Source of the DNA: Anaeropeptidivorans aminofermentans | GTDB taxonomy: Bacteria; Bacillota; Clostridia; Lachnospirales; UBA5962 | Assembly (NCBI RefSeq): GCF_940670685.1 | Contig: NZ_OW711693.1 | Location: 558,001 to 622,000, forward strand | Reading direction: 5' to 3' | DNA length: 64,000 nucleotides | Shown here: piece after piece, positions 8,567 to 19,343 of the stretch | Numbering within the stretch: position 1 is the stretch's first letter | Layout: each line of letters opens with the position of its first letter | Translations under genes and position numbers: made by a program | Notes under the pieces: generated by a model | What the model was told of the DNA's origin: nothing | Database searches by the model: none | The model's input: the letters and a program-made list of their open reading frames with translations, nothing else

Positions 8567-8607
8567 ATGTATAAAAGAATGGAGTGTAAGTAATTCTAAA
8601 ATTAAGT

Positions 8608-9039
8608 TTAGGCGGGATTTTTAGGGCCTTCCGTTTTTGCACTTGGGACGGGCTTATCGTTTTTAAGCTTCTGAAAATATTTGTCAAGGTCTTCTACCCT
8701 CTTAAGCATCTGGTCAAATTCTTCGTCGTTTATCTTCTTAACGTATTTTTCCACAAAGAGGTTGTATTCGCTTTTAAATTCCAGTATAATCTGTCTTTGC
8801 TTTTCTATAGAATCTGCGATGACATCCAGCTGATCTACGGCGTTTTTACGCATTTCTCTTGCCGCAAGCTCTGAATTTTTTATAATATTATCTGCGGCAA
8901 TCTGGGCATTTACGATGGCATTGGAAATGGCTCCGTCTTTTTCCCGGTAGCTTTCTATGATGCTTTCAAGGTTCTGGATATGCTTGTCAACTTCTTCGGG
9001 GTTGTAACCGTTTCTAACAGTATTAAAAAAAGCCGGCAT
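8608..9039 (-). CDS. DivIVA-domain coiled-coil protein
   Basis: 143 residues. The N-terminus FNTVRNGYNPEEVDKHIQNL matches the DivIVA/GpsB membrane-binding start (a glycine-tyrosine-hydrophobic pattern followed by PEEVD). The remainder, about 20-125, is a continuous coiled coil (ESIIESYREKDG, KQRQIILEFKSEY). The tail is Pro/Lys-rich. Such proteins sense negative membrane curvature at division sites or poles. At 143 residues it is longer than GpsB and lacks an obvious second conserved domain. AAGGAG precedes the ATG. It is monocistronic; its exact partner cannot be told from context. Confidence 0.75.
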   Translation of the reverse strand: MPAFFNTVRNGYNPEEVDKHIQNLESIIESYREKDGAISNAIVNAQIAADNIIKNSELAAREMRKNAVDQLDVIADSIEKQRQIILEFKSEYNLFVEKYVKKINDEEFDQMLKRVEDLDKYFQKLKNDKPVPSAKTEGPKNPA

Positions 9040-9107
9040 ATAGATTCTCCTTTTCTATTTTAGAAGTTTTATATATAATAACATTGTACATTACCAATAG
9101 GTATATG

Positions 9108-9246
9108 TACAGTAAAACAGTTTTAAGGCGGCAAGAAAAACCCATTTTTTATAAACGGCTTAATATAATAGAAACGATTATTAAGCCATTTATAGTCAAC
9201 AAAGATAACAAGGTTTTTGTTACTGCAATTAAATTATTTTACTATA
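9108..9246. repeat. Family B repeat (copy 3, internally deleted)
   Basis: Starts TACAGTAAAACAG and ends TTATTTTACTATA. It contains the CGGCTTAATATAATAG arm and ATTAAGCCATTTATAGTCAA but lacks the GTTTTCAGG hairpin, so it is about 140 bp instead of 215. It sits directly upstream of tadA and may overlap its promoter. Confidence 0.75.
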
Positions 9247-9277
9247 AATAACAACAATAGATGTAGCAGGTGAATAA

Positions 9278-9739
9278 ATGGATTACGAATATTTTATGAA
9301 GGAAGCTTATAAAGAGGCCCTTTCTGCCTATGAGCTTTCAGAGGTTCCCATAGGCGCCGTTATTGTATATGAAGATAAAATTATAGGGCGGGGAAGCAAT
9401 AGGAGAAATACCCTTAAAAATTCCCTTATGCACGCAGAAATTATGGCTATAAATGAAGCCTGCAAATATATGGGGGACTGGCGGCTTGAGGATACTTCAA
9501 TGTTTGTTACGGTGGAACCCTGCCCCATGTGTGCCGGCGCCATATTACAGGCAAGAATAAAAACCCTTGTTTTCGGCACGAGGAATAAAAAGGCCGGCTC
9601 CTGCGGTTCTCTTATTAATATCCTTGACCATGATGGGTATAACCATAAAACGGAAATTATAGAAGGAATCATGCAGGAGGAGTGTAAAGCCCTGATGAGC
9701 AGTTTTTTTAAGGACCTTAGAGAAAGCTTTAAAAAGTAA
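9278..9739 (+). CDS. tadA: tRNA-specific adenosine-34 deaminase
   Basis: A 153-residue zinc-dependent deaminase that converts A34 to inosine in tRNA-Arg(ACG). The zinc and proton-shuttle motif H-A-E is at 52-54 and P-C-P-M-C at 81-85; the spacing matches TadA rather than cytidine deaminase. Total length matches bacterial TadA. The ribosome binding site (AGGTG) is weak. In many Firmicutes tadA is followed by the SRP RNA and dnaX; neither is found here, and the next genes encode ATP synthase. Confidence 0.92.
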   Translation: MDYEYFMKEAYKEALSAYELSEVPIGAVIVYEDKIIGRGSNRRNTLKNSLMHAEIMAINEACKYMGDWRLEDTSMFVTVEPCPMCAGAILQARIKTLVFGTRNKKAGSCGSLINILDHDGYNHKTEIIEGIMQEECKALMSSFFKDLRESFKK

Positions 9740-9773
9740 ACTTAGTTGCATAAAAATTTAAAATATATTTGCC

Positions 9774-9825
9774 ATCCAAAAATCTGCTTTCTTTAAGATA
9801 ATATAACGGAAGCAGATTTTTGGAT
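9774..9825 (+). terminator. Long hairpin after tadA, possible terminator
   Basis: ATCCAAAAATCTGCTT pairs with AAGCAGATTTTTGGAT (16 bp) around a 20-nt loop. There is no clean T-run after the stem, but the arm itself ends in TTTTT. It may end tadA transcription. Confidence 0.5.
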
Positions 9826-10728
9826 TCTATGCAGCGATTTTTTCGTTATTTATAATAAATATCTTGTTAAATTACAAGCCAAATTATGATAAAGTTCGAT
9901 AATTTCTTAAAAACCGGATGTTTAAATTGATTTTTTAAAAGAATTCTGGCACTATTAAAGGAAGGGATTAAATTGTATACGAGTGTGCGGAGGCTTACGA
10001 AAAAGGGGTTTTTGTATTTAATTAAACGAATTTTTATGACTATTATAAGCCTGATGAAAGCAAAATCACTATAGCTTACAACTTTATATAAAGTAATACT
10101 TAATAAAATATAGTAATAAAAGCGAAAAAATTATATAATACGGCACTTGAAAATATATATAGTTAAAAAACGATGAATAATCCATAGAAAATTACCGAAA
10201 TTGCAATGAAACATTAATATAAAATGTCAGAAGTTATTAACTTTTTATTAACGGAAAAAAACTTGAGCAAAAAAAGAACTTAACCAGCTAAGGGATTTAG
10301 TATATAATATATAATGTGTTTACATTATATCTGCGATTGAAAGTAAAAAATAGGCTTTCTTGAAACTTTTAAGCCTTTGCTTATATGGAAACATTAAAAG
10401 CCATTGCAATTTCACAATATTCGACTAAGATTTTCAATAAAGATAATAATATTAAAAATCGGGCTTTCTCAATAGTTTCACAATATTCTTCGCTTCCTAT
10501 ATTATGGAGGCTCATTAACGTCTTTTAATAATCAACGTAGTTGCAGATATGGATTCTTTAAGAATTTACATATAAGGCTTACAGTCTTTTTAATAATCTT
10601 CAATAGAACACATAGTGCCCTGCTTTTTTCCATAAAGCAAAAGCTTTGGGAAAAGACTTGACATAAGGTACTGGCAGTTTGAGGCCTTTTGGTCAGTGAA
10701 CAAATGAATATTGAAAGGAGTGTTTTAT
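9826..10728. other. Long intergenic region upstream of the ATP synthase operon
   Basis: About 900 bp, very AT-rich in its first half. It holds the promoter at 10280-10308 and then about 400 nt of untranslated leader before atpB. No SRP RNA signature (GGTCAGGTCCGGAAGGAAGC) was found. No convincing gene was found; a 33-codon TTG frame at 9973-10074 was judged too weak. Confidence 0.5.
10280..10308 (+). promoter_or_regulatory. Sigma-A-type promoter for the atp operon
   Basis: -35 TTAACC (10280-10285), 17-bp spacer, -10 TATAAT (10303-10308). It implies a leader of about 400 nt before atpB. Confidence 0.6.
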
Positions 10729-11412
10729 CTGGATTTTTCAAACAAGAATCTACGGCTTTTGTTTGAGATAGGCGGAGAAGATATCTATATAACTCAGTCT
10801 ATTTTAAGCACATGGATAGTTATGGGAGTTCTTATTCTTATTGCGATTATAATACGCATAAGACTCAATAAGTTTAAAAGCATTCCGAGGGGCTTCCAAA
10901 ATGTTGTAGAAGCCGCTGTGGAAGCAATAGAAAACTTTACGCAGAAAACCATGGGTAAGGAAACTACATTTTTTTCCGGCTATTTTTTGAGTATATTTGC
11001 TTTCATTATTTTTTCAAATTATTCAAGTCTTATAGGGTTACGGCCTCCTACGTCAGATTTGGCTACGACCCTTGCTCTTGCTCTTATGACATTTGTGCTT
11101 ACCCACGCATCCGGGCTCAAAACAAAAAAACTCAAATATTTTAAAAGCTTCATCGAGCCTATTCCGGTTTTTTTGCCCATTAATATTATCGGCGAAATTG
11201 CAAAGCCTGTATCTCTTGCGTTTCGTTTATTCGGAAATATTCTCAGCGGAGTAATTATTATGGGGCTGATTTACACTATGCTTCCTGTTTTGCTCAGGGT
11301 TATTCTGCCGGATTTTCTGCATTTTTACTTTGATATCTTTGTCGGCGGTCTTCAGGCATTTATATTTACCGTTTTAAGTATGACTTATGTTGCGCAGGCA
11401 ATGGGAGACTAA
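10729..11412 (+). CDS. atpB: F0F1 ATP synthase subunit a
   Basis: A polytopic F0 subunit of about 227 residues that provides the ion half-channels. The key helix FRLFGNILSGVIIMG carries the essential Arg. Other conserved parts are GFQNVVEAAVEAIENF near the N-terminus and FIFTVLSMTYVAQAMGD at the end. The start is unusual: AAAGGAG ends at 10720, and the only suitably spaced in-frame codon is CTG at 10729 (8 nt away), giving LDFSNKNLRLLFEIGG. An alternative TTG at 10711 would overlap the ribosome binding site. First gene of the atpBEFHAGDC operon. Confidence 0.88.
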   Translation: MDFSNKNLRLLFEIGGEDIYITQSILSTWIVMGVLILIAIIIRIRLNKFKSIPRGFQNVVEAAVEAIENFTQKTMGKETTFFSGYFLSIFAFIIFSNYSSLIGLRPPTSDLATTLALALMTFVLTHASGLKTKKLKYFKSFIEPIPVFLPINIIGEIAKPVSLAFRLFGNILSGVIIMGLIYTMLPVLLRVILPDFLHFYFDIFVGGLQAFIFTVLSMTYVAQAMGD

Positions 11413-11538
11413 TATTTTTATTATCATCAATGGGCTTTGGCATAATCAATTGTGAATTAAGGTTTATTTGATTTTAAGTCAGTTTATTGATATTTTCCTA
11501 ATTGTGTAAATCTTACTTCACTATACATTAAAATCTAA

Positions 11539-11820
<282 letters not shown>

Positions 11821-11851
11821 AAAATAAAGAAAATTACGGAGGTGTTTTGCT

Positions 11852-12427
11852 TTGCTTCATAATATAACAAGCACAGCTATTATAAACGGCCAAATCCTCT
11901 TAAGCGCTACAGGAGGTTCGCTTCTTCATTTTGATAAAAGGTTTCTTATAGAAACGGGTATTCAGGTATTTAACATAATCGTTCTTACAATAGCGCTTAT
12001 ATGTATTCTTTATGCGCCTGTAAGGCAGTTTTTGAGAAACCGCACCGAGAGAATACAAAATGATATCGTTGCCGCAAAATCTGAATATCAGACTGCTCAG
12101 GACTTAAAAGAGGAATATCATAATAAGCTTGCAGAAATTGATCAGGAAAGAGAAGAAATATTAAATCAGGCAAGAAAAAAGGCCATAGAAAGAAGTGACC
12201 AGATTCTTACTGCGGCTAAAAAAGAAGCAGATACCATCTATCATAACGCTATGGCAGAGATTGCCGCAGAGCGGATTAATTCCGAGGCCGATACAAAGCG
12301 GCAGCTTATAGAGCTTTCTACTTTGATTGCAGAGCGTTTTATCGAGGTTTCTATTGATACTCAAACTCAGGAAAAATTCGTAGATGAAGCGCTTGCAGGT
12401 TGGGAGGAAGATTTATGGCGAAATTAA
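11852..12427 (+). CDS. atpF: F0F1 ATP synthase subunit b
   Basis: 191 residues. A non-conserved polar start is followed by one transmembrane helix (about 36-56, VFNIIVLTIALICILYAPVR) and a long charged coiled coil (about 57-190) forming the peripheral stalk. It initiates at TTG 8 nt after GGAGG; no closer ATG exists. The N-terminal extension before the membrane helix, about 30 residues, is longer than in B. subtilis. It overlaps atpH by 13 bp. Confidence 0.9.
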   Translation: MLHNITSTAIINGQILLSATGGSLLHFDKRFLIETGIQVFNIIVLTIALICILYAPVRQFLRNRTERIQNDIVAAKSEYQTAQDLKEEYHNKLAEIDQEREEILNQARKKAIERSDQILTAAKKEADTIYHNAMAEIAAERINSEADTKRQLIELSTLIAERFIEVSIDTQTQEKFVDEALAGWEEDLWRN

Positions 12428-12876
12428 CGAACCGCTATGCGCTTGCTCTAGTGAACTATGCAAGTGAAACCAATCAGCTCGAAAAAATATACAAGCAGGC
12501 CCTTCAATTTACCGGAGAGAATACCGGTGAAGAGCTAGAGCCTATTTCAGATGAAATAACAGCCTTCATTGAATTTGTTTTAAAAGGCGAAATTCAGCCG
12601 GTGATGCGGCGCTTCGTTGAGGTTGCGCGAGAGAAATTGGGGATTATTCATGCAAGGGTCGCATCTCCGATTCCTTTGACGGAAGCTCAGCTCAGTAAAA
12701 TAGAAGAAAAGCTTTATATTCAATTCGGGAAAAAAGTAGAAATGTCTACGGAAATAGATGAGGACCTTTTAGGGGGTTTTCGGGTTACCGTAGGAGATAT
12801 TGTAATCGATTGCTCCATAAAGCGCCTGATTTCAGAAATGAAAAATAATCTTTACAAAGGAGTGAGTTTAGTTTAA
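12415..12876 (+). CDS. atpH: F0F1 ATP synthase subunit delta
   Basis: 153 residues linking the stalk to the top of F1. N-terminal helices start [15 protein letters not shown], and the C-terminal domain shows [19 protein letters not shown] and [20 protein letters not shown]. It is about 25-30 residues shorter than the usual 175-180, the loss lying in the N-terminal helical domain. The start at 12415 has GGAGGAAG 5-6 nt upstream, preferred over an ATG 15 bp earlier. It overlaps atpF, and its stop shares a base with the atpA start. Confidence 0.88.
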   Translation: MAKLTNRYALALVNYASETNQLEKIYKQALQFTGENTGEELEPISDEITAFIEFVLKGEIQPVMRRFVEVAREKLGIIHARVASPIPLTEAQLSKIEEKLYIQFGKKVEMSTEIDEDLLGGFRVTVGDIVIDCSIKRLISEMKNNLYKGVSLV

Positions 12877-14384
12877 TGCAGACAAATCCAATAAACATAA
12901 GCTCCGCCTTGAAAGAAAGCATATTGAATTTTGTTTCCTCAGCCCATATAAACGAGGCCGGAAGAGTTTTACAGGTAGGCGACGGTATAGCAAAGATATA
13001 CGGCCTTAACAGCGCCATGAGCGGTGAGCTTCTTGAGTTTGAGGACGGAACTAAAGGAATTGCCTTGAACCTTGAAGAAGACAGCATCGGTGTGGTTATT
13101 TTAGGTGATGATACAAATATCAGAGAAGGAAACCTTGTTACAAGAACAGGTAAAATTGCTCAGGTTCCCGTAGGGGATAGTCTTTTGGGCCGTATTGTTG
13201 ATCCTCTTGGAAATCCCCTTGACCAAAAAGGGAATATTAAAGCAGATAAGTACAGAACAGTAGAAAGAGTCGCTCCTGGCGTATTGTCCCGCCATAAAGT
13301 AGATGTTCCTTTGCAGACAGGTATAAAAGCAATAGATTCCATGGTTCCCATAGGAAAAGGGCAGCGCCAGCTTATTATAGGCGACAGACAGACGGGAAAA
13401 ACCTCTATTGCAATTGATACCATAATAAATCAGAAGGATAAAGATGTATACTGCGTATATGTTGCCATAGGGCAGAAAAGATCGAATGTGGTTAATATTG
13501 TGTCTATACTTACAGAGCATGATGCCATGAAATATACTACCATCGTTATGGCAGGGGCATCTGATTCGGCTTCACTCCAGTATCTTTCTCCATACAGCGG
13601 CTGTGCCATAGCTGAGGAATGGATGGAAAACGGCAAAGATGTGCTCATCGTTTATGATGATTTATCAAAGCATGCCGTGGCCTATAGAACCATGAGCCTG
13701 CTTTTGAGAAGGCCGCCGGGAAGAGAGGCGTATCCGGGAGACGTTTTCTACCTGCATTCAAGGCTTCTTGAAAGAGCCGGAAGGCTTTCAAAGGAATACG
13801 GCGGCGGCTCTATCACTGCGCTTCCTATCATAGAAACTTATGCCGGCGATATGTCGGCTTATATACCAACGAACGTAATCTCCATAACAGACGGCCAGAT
13901 ATATCTTGAGACGGAAGCATTTAATTCAGGTATCCGGCCTGCTATTAATCCGGGCCTTTCCGTATCCCGTGTCGGCGGTTCTGCCCAAAGGCCTGCCATG
14001 AAGAAAATAGCCGGCCCCTTAAGAATGGAGCTTGCCCAGTATAGAGAGCTTGAGGCTTTTGCTCAGTTCAGTTCCGACCTTGACAAAGATACAAGAAGAA
14101 GGCTAAGGCACGGAGAAAGAATTGTTGAGGTTTTGAAACAGCCTCAGTACAGCCCCTATACTCTTGCAGAAGAACTCCTTGTGTTTTTTGCAGTTACAAA
14201 GTACTGCCTGCTCGATATCAATGTTGAGGATATAACAGGATTTGTAGCTTATTTAATAGGGTATTTTAAAGACTGGCATCAGAATATTATGGACACCTTA
14301 ATGAAAGGTGAAATAATTTCCGAAGGCCTTTCAAAGGAAATGCTTGAGATAATTGAAGCCTGCAAGAAATCCTATCTGGCGTAA
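12876..14384 (+). CDS. atpA: F0F1 ATP synthase subunit alpha
   Basis: 502 residues, the regulatory nucleotide-binding subunit of F1. P-loop GDRQTGKT is at 169-176; [19 protein letters not shown] is the signature segment. Full length for the family. AAAGGAG lies upstream inside atpH, with ATG overlapping the atpH stop (TAATG). It is followed by a 227-bp gap holding a degenerate family B repeat before atpG. Confidence 0.97.
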   Translation: MQTNPINISSALKESILNFVSSAHINEAGRVLQVGDGIAKIYGLNSAMSGELLEFEDGTKGIALNLEEDSIGVVILGDDTNIREGNLVTRTGKIAQVPVGDSLLGRIVDPLGNPLDQKGNIKADKYRTVERVAPGVLSRHKVDVPLQTGIKAIDSMVPIGKGQRQLIIGDRQTGKTSIAIDTIINQKDKDVYCVYVAIGQKRSNVVNIVSILTEHDAMKYTTIVMAGASDSASLQYLSPYSGCAIAEEWMENGKDVLIVYDDLSKHAVAYRTMSLLLRRPPGREAYPGDVFYLHSRLLERAGRLSKEYGGGSITALPIIETYAGDMSAYIPTNVISITDGQIYLETEAFNSGIRPAINPGLSVSRVGGSAQRPAMKKIAGPLRMELAQYRELEAFAQFSSDLDKDTRRRLRHGERIVEVLKQPQYSPYTLAEELLVFFAVTKYCLLDINVEDITGFVAYLIGYFKDWHQNIMDTLMKGEIISEGLSKEMLEIIEACKKSYLA

Positions 14385-14400
14385 TTTTGCGGCGAATTGC

Positions 14401-14512
14401 TTATAGCCAATAAACTTGAAAAGAAGTTATTGCTATAAGGGAACGTTTATCTGAAAACGCTTTTACAGCTTTACTGTAAGCATTTTCAGATTCACTAAGT
14501 ATAGGCAAATAT
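14401..14512. repeat. Family B repeat fragment inside the atp operon
   Basis: Contains ATAGCCAATAAACTTGAA, CTATAAGGGAACG, a CTGAAAACGCTTTTACAG segment pairing with CTGTAAGCATTTTCAG, and CACTAAGTATA. These match the middle third of a full family B copy; the outer arms are missing or diverged. It lies between atpA and atpG. Confidence 0.65.
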
Positions 14513-14611
14513 GAAATTACCGGTTTGCTGTAAACCGCCGCTTAAGGTATGAATGAATATATTTTTGCATCGGCTTCTAAGCTTATTTTACAATAAAAGG
14601 GGACTTAGCCC

Positions 14612-15469
14612 ATGGAAAACATGAAGTCTATTAAAAAAAGGGTTAAAAGCATTGAGAATACAAAGCAGATAACCAAATCCATGCAGCTTGTTTCGACTGC
14701 CAAAATCCAAAGAGCAAGAAAAAGGCTTGAAAACAGCACACCGTTTTTTGAAGAGACGAAAAATGCTGTGCTTCTTGCTGCCGGAAGCTGTGTAAATTCA
14801 AAGCATCCCTATGTATATAATAAAGAGGTTAAAAGCAGTTTGATTATCGTCGTAGGAGGGGACAGAGGCCTTTGCGGCGGATATAATTCCAATGTATCCA
14901 GGGAGGCGGAAAGCCATATGCTGAAACGCCCCGACCCTAAGGTAATCACCATAGGTATAAAGATAAGAGACTATTTCAGAAGACGCAGAAGAAACATTAT
15001 AAAGGCCTACAGCAATATATCCGATATGCCTTCTTTTGAAGATGCGGCGGAAATCGGAAAATTTGCCCTTACGCTTTTTAACGATGGAGAAGTAGATGAG
15101 ATATATCTTGCATATACGAAGTTCCATAATATGCTGAATCTTGAGCCGGTTATCCATAAGCTTCTGCCGCTGGAAATAGAAAAGAAGGAAGAAAACGAAG
15201 ATAAAGGTTTTCGCTATATAGCCTTTGAGCCTGATACGGGAACATTTTTGAAAAGGGCAGTGCCGCATTATGTCATGGCCCGTATATATGAAGGCATGGT
15301 GGAGGCGGAAGCCTGCCAGCATAGTGCAACCCTTACCAATATGGACGCAGCAGTAAACAATTCCGATAAGCTTATAGAATATCTTTCTTTACAGTATAAC
15401 AAACTGCGCCAAAGCGGAATAACTCAGGAGATTACAGAAATCGTAGGCGGTTCCATAGGAACGGATTAA
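14612..15469 (+). CDS. atpG: F0F1 ATP synthase subunit gamma
   Basis: 285 residues, the central rotor shaft. N-terminal helix KSIKKRVKSIENTKQITKSM and C-terminal helix ATLTNMDAAVNNSDKLIEYL are the two coiled-coil arms, with GGDRGLCGGYN in the Rossmann-like middle. AAGGGG lies 9-10 nt before the ATG. It is separated from both neighbours (atpA and atpD) by about 200-bp spacers that contain repeats, which is unusual for an otherwise overlapping operon. Confidence 0.95.
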   Translation: MENMKSIKKRVKSIENTKQITKSMQLVSTAKIQRARKRLENSTPFFEETKNAVLLAAGSCVNSKHPYVYNKEVKSSLIIVVGGDRGLCGGYNSNVSREAESHMLKRPDPKVITIGIKIRDYFRRRRRNIIKAYSNISDMPSFEDAAEIGKFALTLFNDGEVDEIYLAYTKFHNMLNLEPVIHKLLPLEIEKKEENEDKGFRYIAFEPDTGTFLKRAVPHYVMARIYEGMVEAEACQHSATLTNMDAAVNNSDKLIEYLSLQYNKLRQSGITQEITEIVGGSIGTD

Positions 15470-15484
15470 TTTCTTTAATATCAC

Positions 15485-15626
15485 TGCAAAGTAAAATAAC
15501 CTTAAAGCAGTAATAAAAGCCTGTTTTTCATAAGCGGCTTAAATATAAAAAACGCATTTATATTAAGCCATTCACAATATACGCAATATACGGTTTTTAT
15601 TACGGTAATTAAATTATTTTACGGTA
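15485..15626. repeat. Family B repeat (internally deleted) inside the atp operon
   Basis: Starts near AAAGTAAAATAACC, contains TTTTTCATAAGCGGCTTAAA, TATTAAGCCATTC and AATATACGGTTTTTATTACG, and ends TTATTTTACGGTA. Same deleted form as the copies at 9108 and 34805. It occupies most of the atpG-atpD gap. Confidence 0.75.
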
Positions 15627-15656
15627 AGCCAGTAAGGGAAGGCAAATATGGTTTGA

Positions 15657-17066
<1,410 letters not shown>

Positions 17067-17074
17067 GTGATGAA

Positions 17075-17509
17075 TTGGAGAAAAAATTTATAAAGCTTAA
17101 AGTCATTACGCCAAATAAAATATTGTACGAAAAAAATGTTAAATCCGTTATTTTAAGATGTGTAGGCGGCGACAAGGGCATTTTATATGGCCATGAGCCA
17201 TGTATTGCTATTTTAGATTACGGCGCTCTCCAAGTATATGTAACGGATAAAGAGCTTGATGTGCTTGTGGTATTCGGCGGAATCGCTTCCATCAAGGATA
17301 ATACGGTTACAGTTATTTCCGAAATGGCCGCTTTACCTGATGATATTTATAAAATCAGAGCCGAAGAAGATGTTGAAAAGGCCTTGGCAAGAATAAGTGA
17401 AAGCAAGCTGGATATAGACGTACGAAAGGCGGAAATCGCCCTGCGCCGTTCTCTCGTCAGCAGGGACGGCAGTGCATATCCGCTTATAAAAAGCGGGGAG
17501 AATGAATAA
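17075..17509 (+). CDS. atpC: F0F1 ATP synthase subunit epsilon
   Basis: 144 residues: an N-terminal beta sandwich (about 1-90, including GGDKGILYGHEPCIAILDYG and VVFGGIASIKDNTVTVI) and two C-terminal helices that can inhibit rotation. It initiates at TTG with GTAGGTGA just upstream, 8 bp after the atpD stop. It is somewhat longer than the usual 133-138 residues because of a C-terminal tail. Confidence 0.93.
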   Translation: MEKKFIKLKVITPNKILYEKNVKSVILRCVGGDKGILYGHEPCIAILDYGALQVYVTDKELDVLVVFGGIASIKDNTVTVISEMAALPDDIYKIRAEEDVEKALARISESKLDIDVRKAEIALRRSLVSRDGSAYPLIKSGENE

Positions 17510-17603
17510 AAGTAATATATTAAAATAAAGGTAATATATTAATATTAAATAGGAAAGTCGTCTTTTATTTATAATTAAAAAATCTATATATTATGGAGCC
17601 AAT

Positions 17604-17849
17604 ATGGATAAAAAGAAAAGCCCAGAGGAAAATAAAAACAAACGTGGGAAAATGAACAGCGTTATAAGAGCATTTAGCCTGCTCACAAGCCTTGGCCTGT
17701 CTATGACTGTATGCGTTTTAATAGGTGTATTTTTAGGACGGTATCTGGATCAAATATTTAACACTTCCCCTGCATTGCTTTTGATATTTTCATTGCTGGG
17801 AGCTTTCTCAGCCATAAAGCTTCTCTATGATACAGTAATAAAGGAATGA
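17604..17849 (+). CDS. atpZ: AtpZ/AtpI-family small membrane protein
   Basis: 81 residues with a charged N-terminus (MDKKKSPEENKNKRGKMN) and two transmembrane helices (about 22-46 and 54-75, ending SAIKLLYDTVIKE). This is the AtpZ pattern, a protein thought to help Mg2+/Ca2+ handling or c-ring assembly together with AtpI. It is usually upstream of atpB; here it follows atpC by 94 bp. It overlaps the next ORF's upstream ATG, indicating coupling. Confidence 0.75.
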   Translation: MDKKKSPEENKNKRGKMNSVIRAFSLLTSLGLSMTVCVLIGVFLGRYLDQIFNTSPALLLIFSLLGAFSAIKLLYDTVIKE

Positions 17850-17854
17850 TTTAT

Positions 17855-18286
17855 ATGGCTTTATTGAAAGACTTATCTGAAACCTCCAAAATAATGCTTA
17901 AATGGCTTTTAATATTTATTTTTGCAGCATGGCTTTTAGGTTCAGGCGTTTTAATCATTATACAAAAGGCAGATATCATTTTACAGTATATATTAGGTGT
18001 TTTATTGGGAGGGGTGTTTTCAGCCCTAAAGCTTGTGCTTATGGAAAGGTCCTTATCGAAAAGCGCCGATATGCAGTCCGTAAGGTCTTCGGGTTATGCC
18101 GCCGCTCATTATGTGCTTAGATACCTTTTAACTGTAGGTGTGCTTGTTCTTGCGATGATTATGAGAAATACATTTAATTTCTTCGGCGTTATCATAGGCA
18201 TATTATTGTTGCAGTTTTCAGCCTATTTAGCAACATATGAAATCAAGAAAAAAGACAGACAGAAACAGGCGGAAAAGATGCTGTAA
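17855..18286 (+). CDS. atpI: ATP synthase subunit I-like membrane protein
   Basis: 143 residues with four predicted membrane helices (LLIFIFAAWLLGSGVLIIIQ, LLGGVFSALKLVLM, YLLTVGVLVLAMIMRNTFNF, GVIIGILLLQFSAYLATYEI) and a basic tail. The size, topology and partnership with atpZ fit AtpI, a chaperone for c-ring assembly. AAGGA is 9 nt before the ATG at 17855; an ATG 9 nt earlier overlaps the atpZ stop. Its placement at the 3' end of the operon rather than the 5' end is unusual. Confidence 0.7.
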   Translation: MALLKDLSETSKIMLKWLLIFIFAAWLLGSGVLIIIQKADIILQYILGVLLGGVFSALKLVLMERSLSKSADMQSVRSSGYAAAHYVLRYLLTVGVLVLAMIMRNTFNFFGVIIGILLLQFSAYLATYEIKKKDRQKQAEKML

Positions 18287-18500
18287 AATAACGTAAGTTT
18301 GACGGAATTAAAATTTCGTGAACTTTAATACTATGCGTACAAATTTACAGGAAAGCACTATAAATTTATATACACAATGTGAAAAATTCTTTGGATTTTC
18401 CTTGCTATGCAAGGGGTTCGATTCCGTTGAATTCACATTAAATTAAGACAAAAGCAAGTGGCAATGCCGCTATTTCATATGAACTCAACATAAGCATAAT
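18287..18500. other. Intergenic region with a tRNA-like remnant
   Basis: About 18377-18438 shows outer arms AATGTGAA/TTCACATT, an inner hairpin CCTT-GCTATGC-AAGG, and an exact T-arm box GGTTCGATTCC. The variable loop is missing and position 33 is not T, so this is not a functional tRNA. It may be a decayed tRNA or an old integration scar. No gene is seen. Confidence 0.3.
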
Positions 18501-18525
18501 AAAAAGCCCCCTCTGTGGGGGCTTT
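18501..18525. terminator. Bidirectional intrinsic terminator
   Basis: AAAAGCCCCC/GGGGGCTTTT with a short TCTGT loop. It separates the atp operon from the convergent transglutaminase-like gene. Confidence 0.85.
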
Positions 18526-18542
18526 TGCTATGAGAGCGGTAA

Positions 18543-19343
18543 TTAATACTGCTTCACAACACTAAAAATATCGTCTGGTTTTTGCATTGTAAAACTTGCT
18601 TTTGCAGCCTTAGCCTGCGCATCGTATGTAGTATCTATTTTGTACCATTTGCCGTCTAAAAGAACCTCGTTCCATGCGTGATATTCAGGTATGGCCTTTG
18701 TATAGCCCATTTGAAGCCTTGTAGGAATATTGTGATGCCGGAGTATTGCGGCAAATAAGGAAGAATAGTCGTAGCAGATTCCTTTTTTATTTTTATATAT
18801 AGTATCTATTACCGGAAGGTAATTCGCAGTATTTGAGATATTTTTGGCTTTCTCGTAATCGTATGAAATATTATCTAAAATGTGATTATAAAAGACCTTA
18901 AGCTTATCTTCTTTTTTTGCATCTGCCGAAGTAAGCGTATTCATAGCTTTTATTGATGCCATATCTTTGTTAAAATCTATAAGCTGTATGGCATTGGTGT
19001 ATAAATTTTCATCTGTAATATTATTTACTGTGATTTCCTCATTTAAAAGAATTCTATATTTTGTTCCCACGGTGTTTTCGAGAACCTGAATCGTATATTT
19101 TCCATTGCCCATTTGAAGGGGAAAGACGTTTTTATTGGTAGTAGAGAGGAAATAAGTGTAGAACTGCTTGTCCTTGGTTATTTTAACTGCTATTGTCTTT
19201 TCGCCGGGAATTCCTTCTATGGCAATCATTCCGTTTTCCGCGTTACTTTTATTTATAGTAAAATCTGCCGCGAGAGCAGAGACCGTATTTATGGAAAATA
19301 TTATAAAAGCTGTAAAAATCAATGTGCTTATTTTCTTTAACAT
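18543..19343 (-). CDS. Secreted transglutaminase-like protein
   Basis: 266 residues with a signal peptide (MLKKISTLIFTAFIIFSINT then ALAA) and a C-terminal transglutaminase-like (papain-fold) core at about 150-266. The triad is visible: Cys190 in KKGICYDYS, His222 in YHAWNEV, Asp237 in YKIDTTYD. Between them, residues 28-110 look like a beta-rich non-catalytic region. Proteins of this kind act as extracellular proteases or cross-linkers; the substrate is unknown. AGGAGG precedes the ATG at 19343; an upstream in-frame ATG at 19370 would place the ribosome binding site inside the gene. A sortase gene lies upstream on the same strand, but no LPxTG-like signal is seen here. Confidence 0.82.
   Translation of the reverse strand: MLKKISTLIFTAFIIFSINTVSALAADFTINKSNAENGMIAIEGIPGEKTIAVKITKDKQFYTYFLSTTNKNVFPLQMGNGKYTIQVLENTVGTKYRILLNEEITVNNITDENLYTNAIQLIDFNKDMASIKAMNTLTSADAKKEDKLKVFYNHILDNISYDYEKAKNISNTANYLPVIDTIYKNKKGICYDYSSLFAAILRHHNIPTRLQMGYTKAIPEYHAWNEVLLDGKWYKIDTTYDAQAKAAKASFTMQKPDDIFSVVKQY

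Noticed and set aside
9973-10074. 33-codon TTG frame after GGAAGGG upstream of the atp promoter
   Set aside because: Very short, AT-rich region, no terminator or conservation evidence.
9740-10728. SRP RNA expected after tadA
   Set aside because: The conserved GGTCAGGTCCGGAAGGAAGC core was not found.
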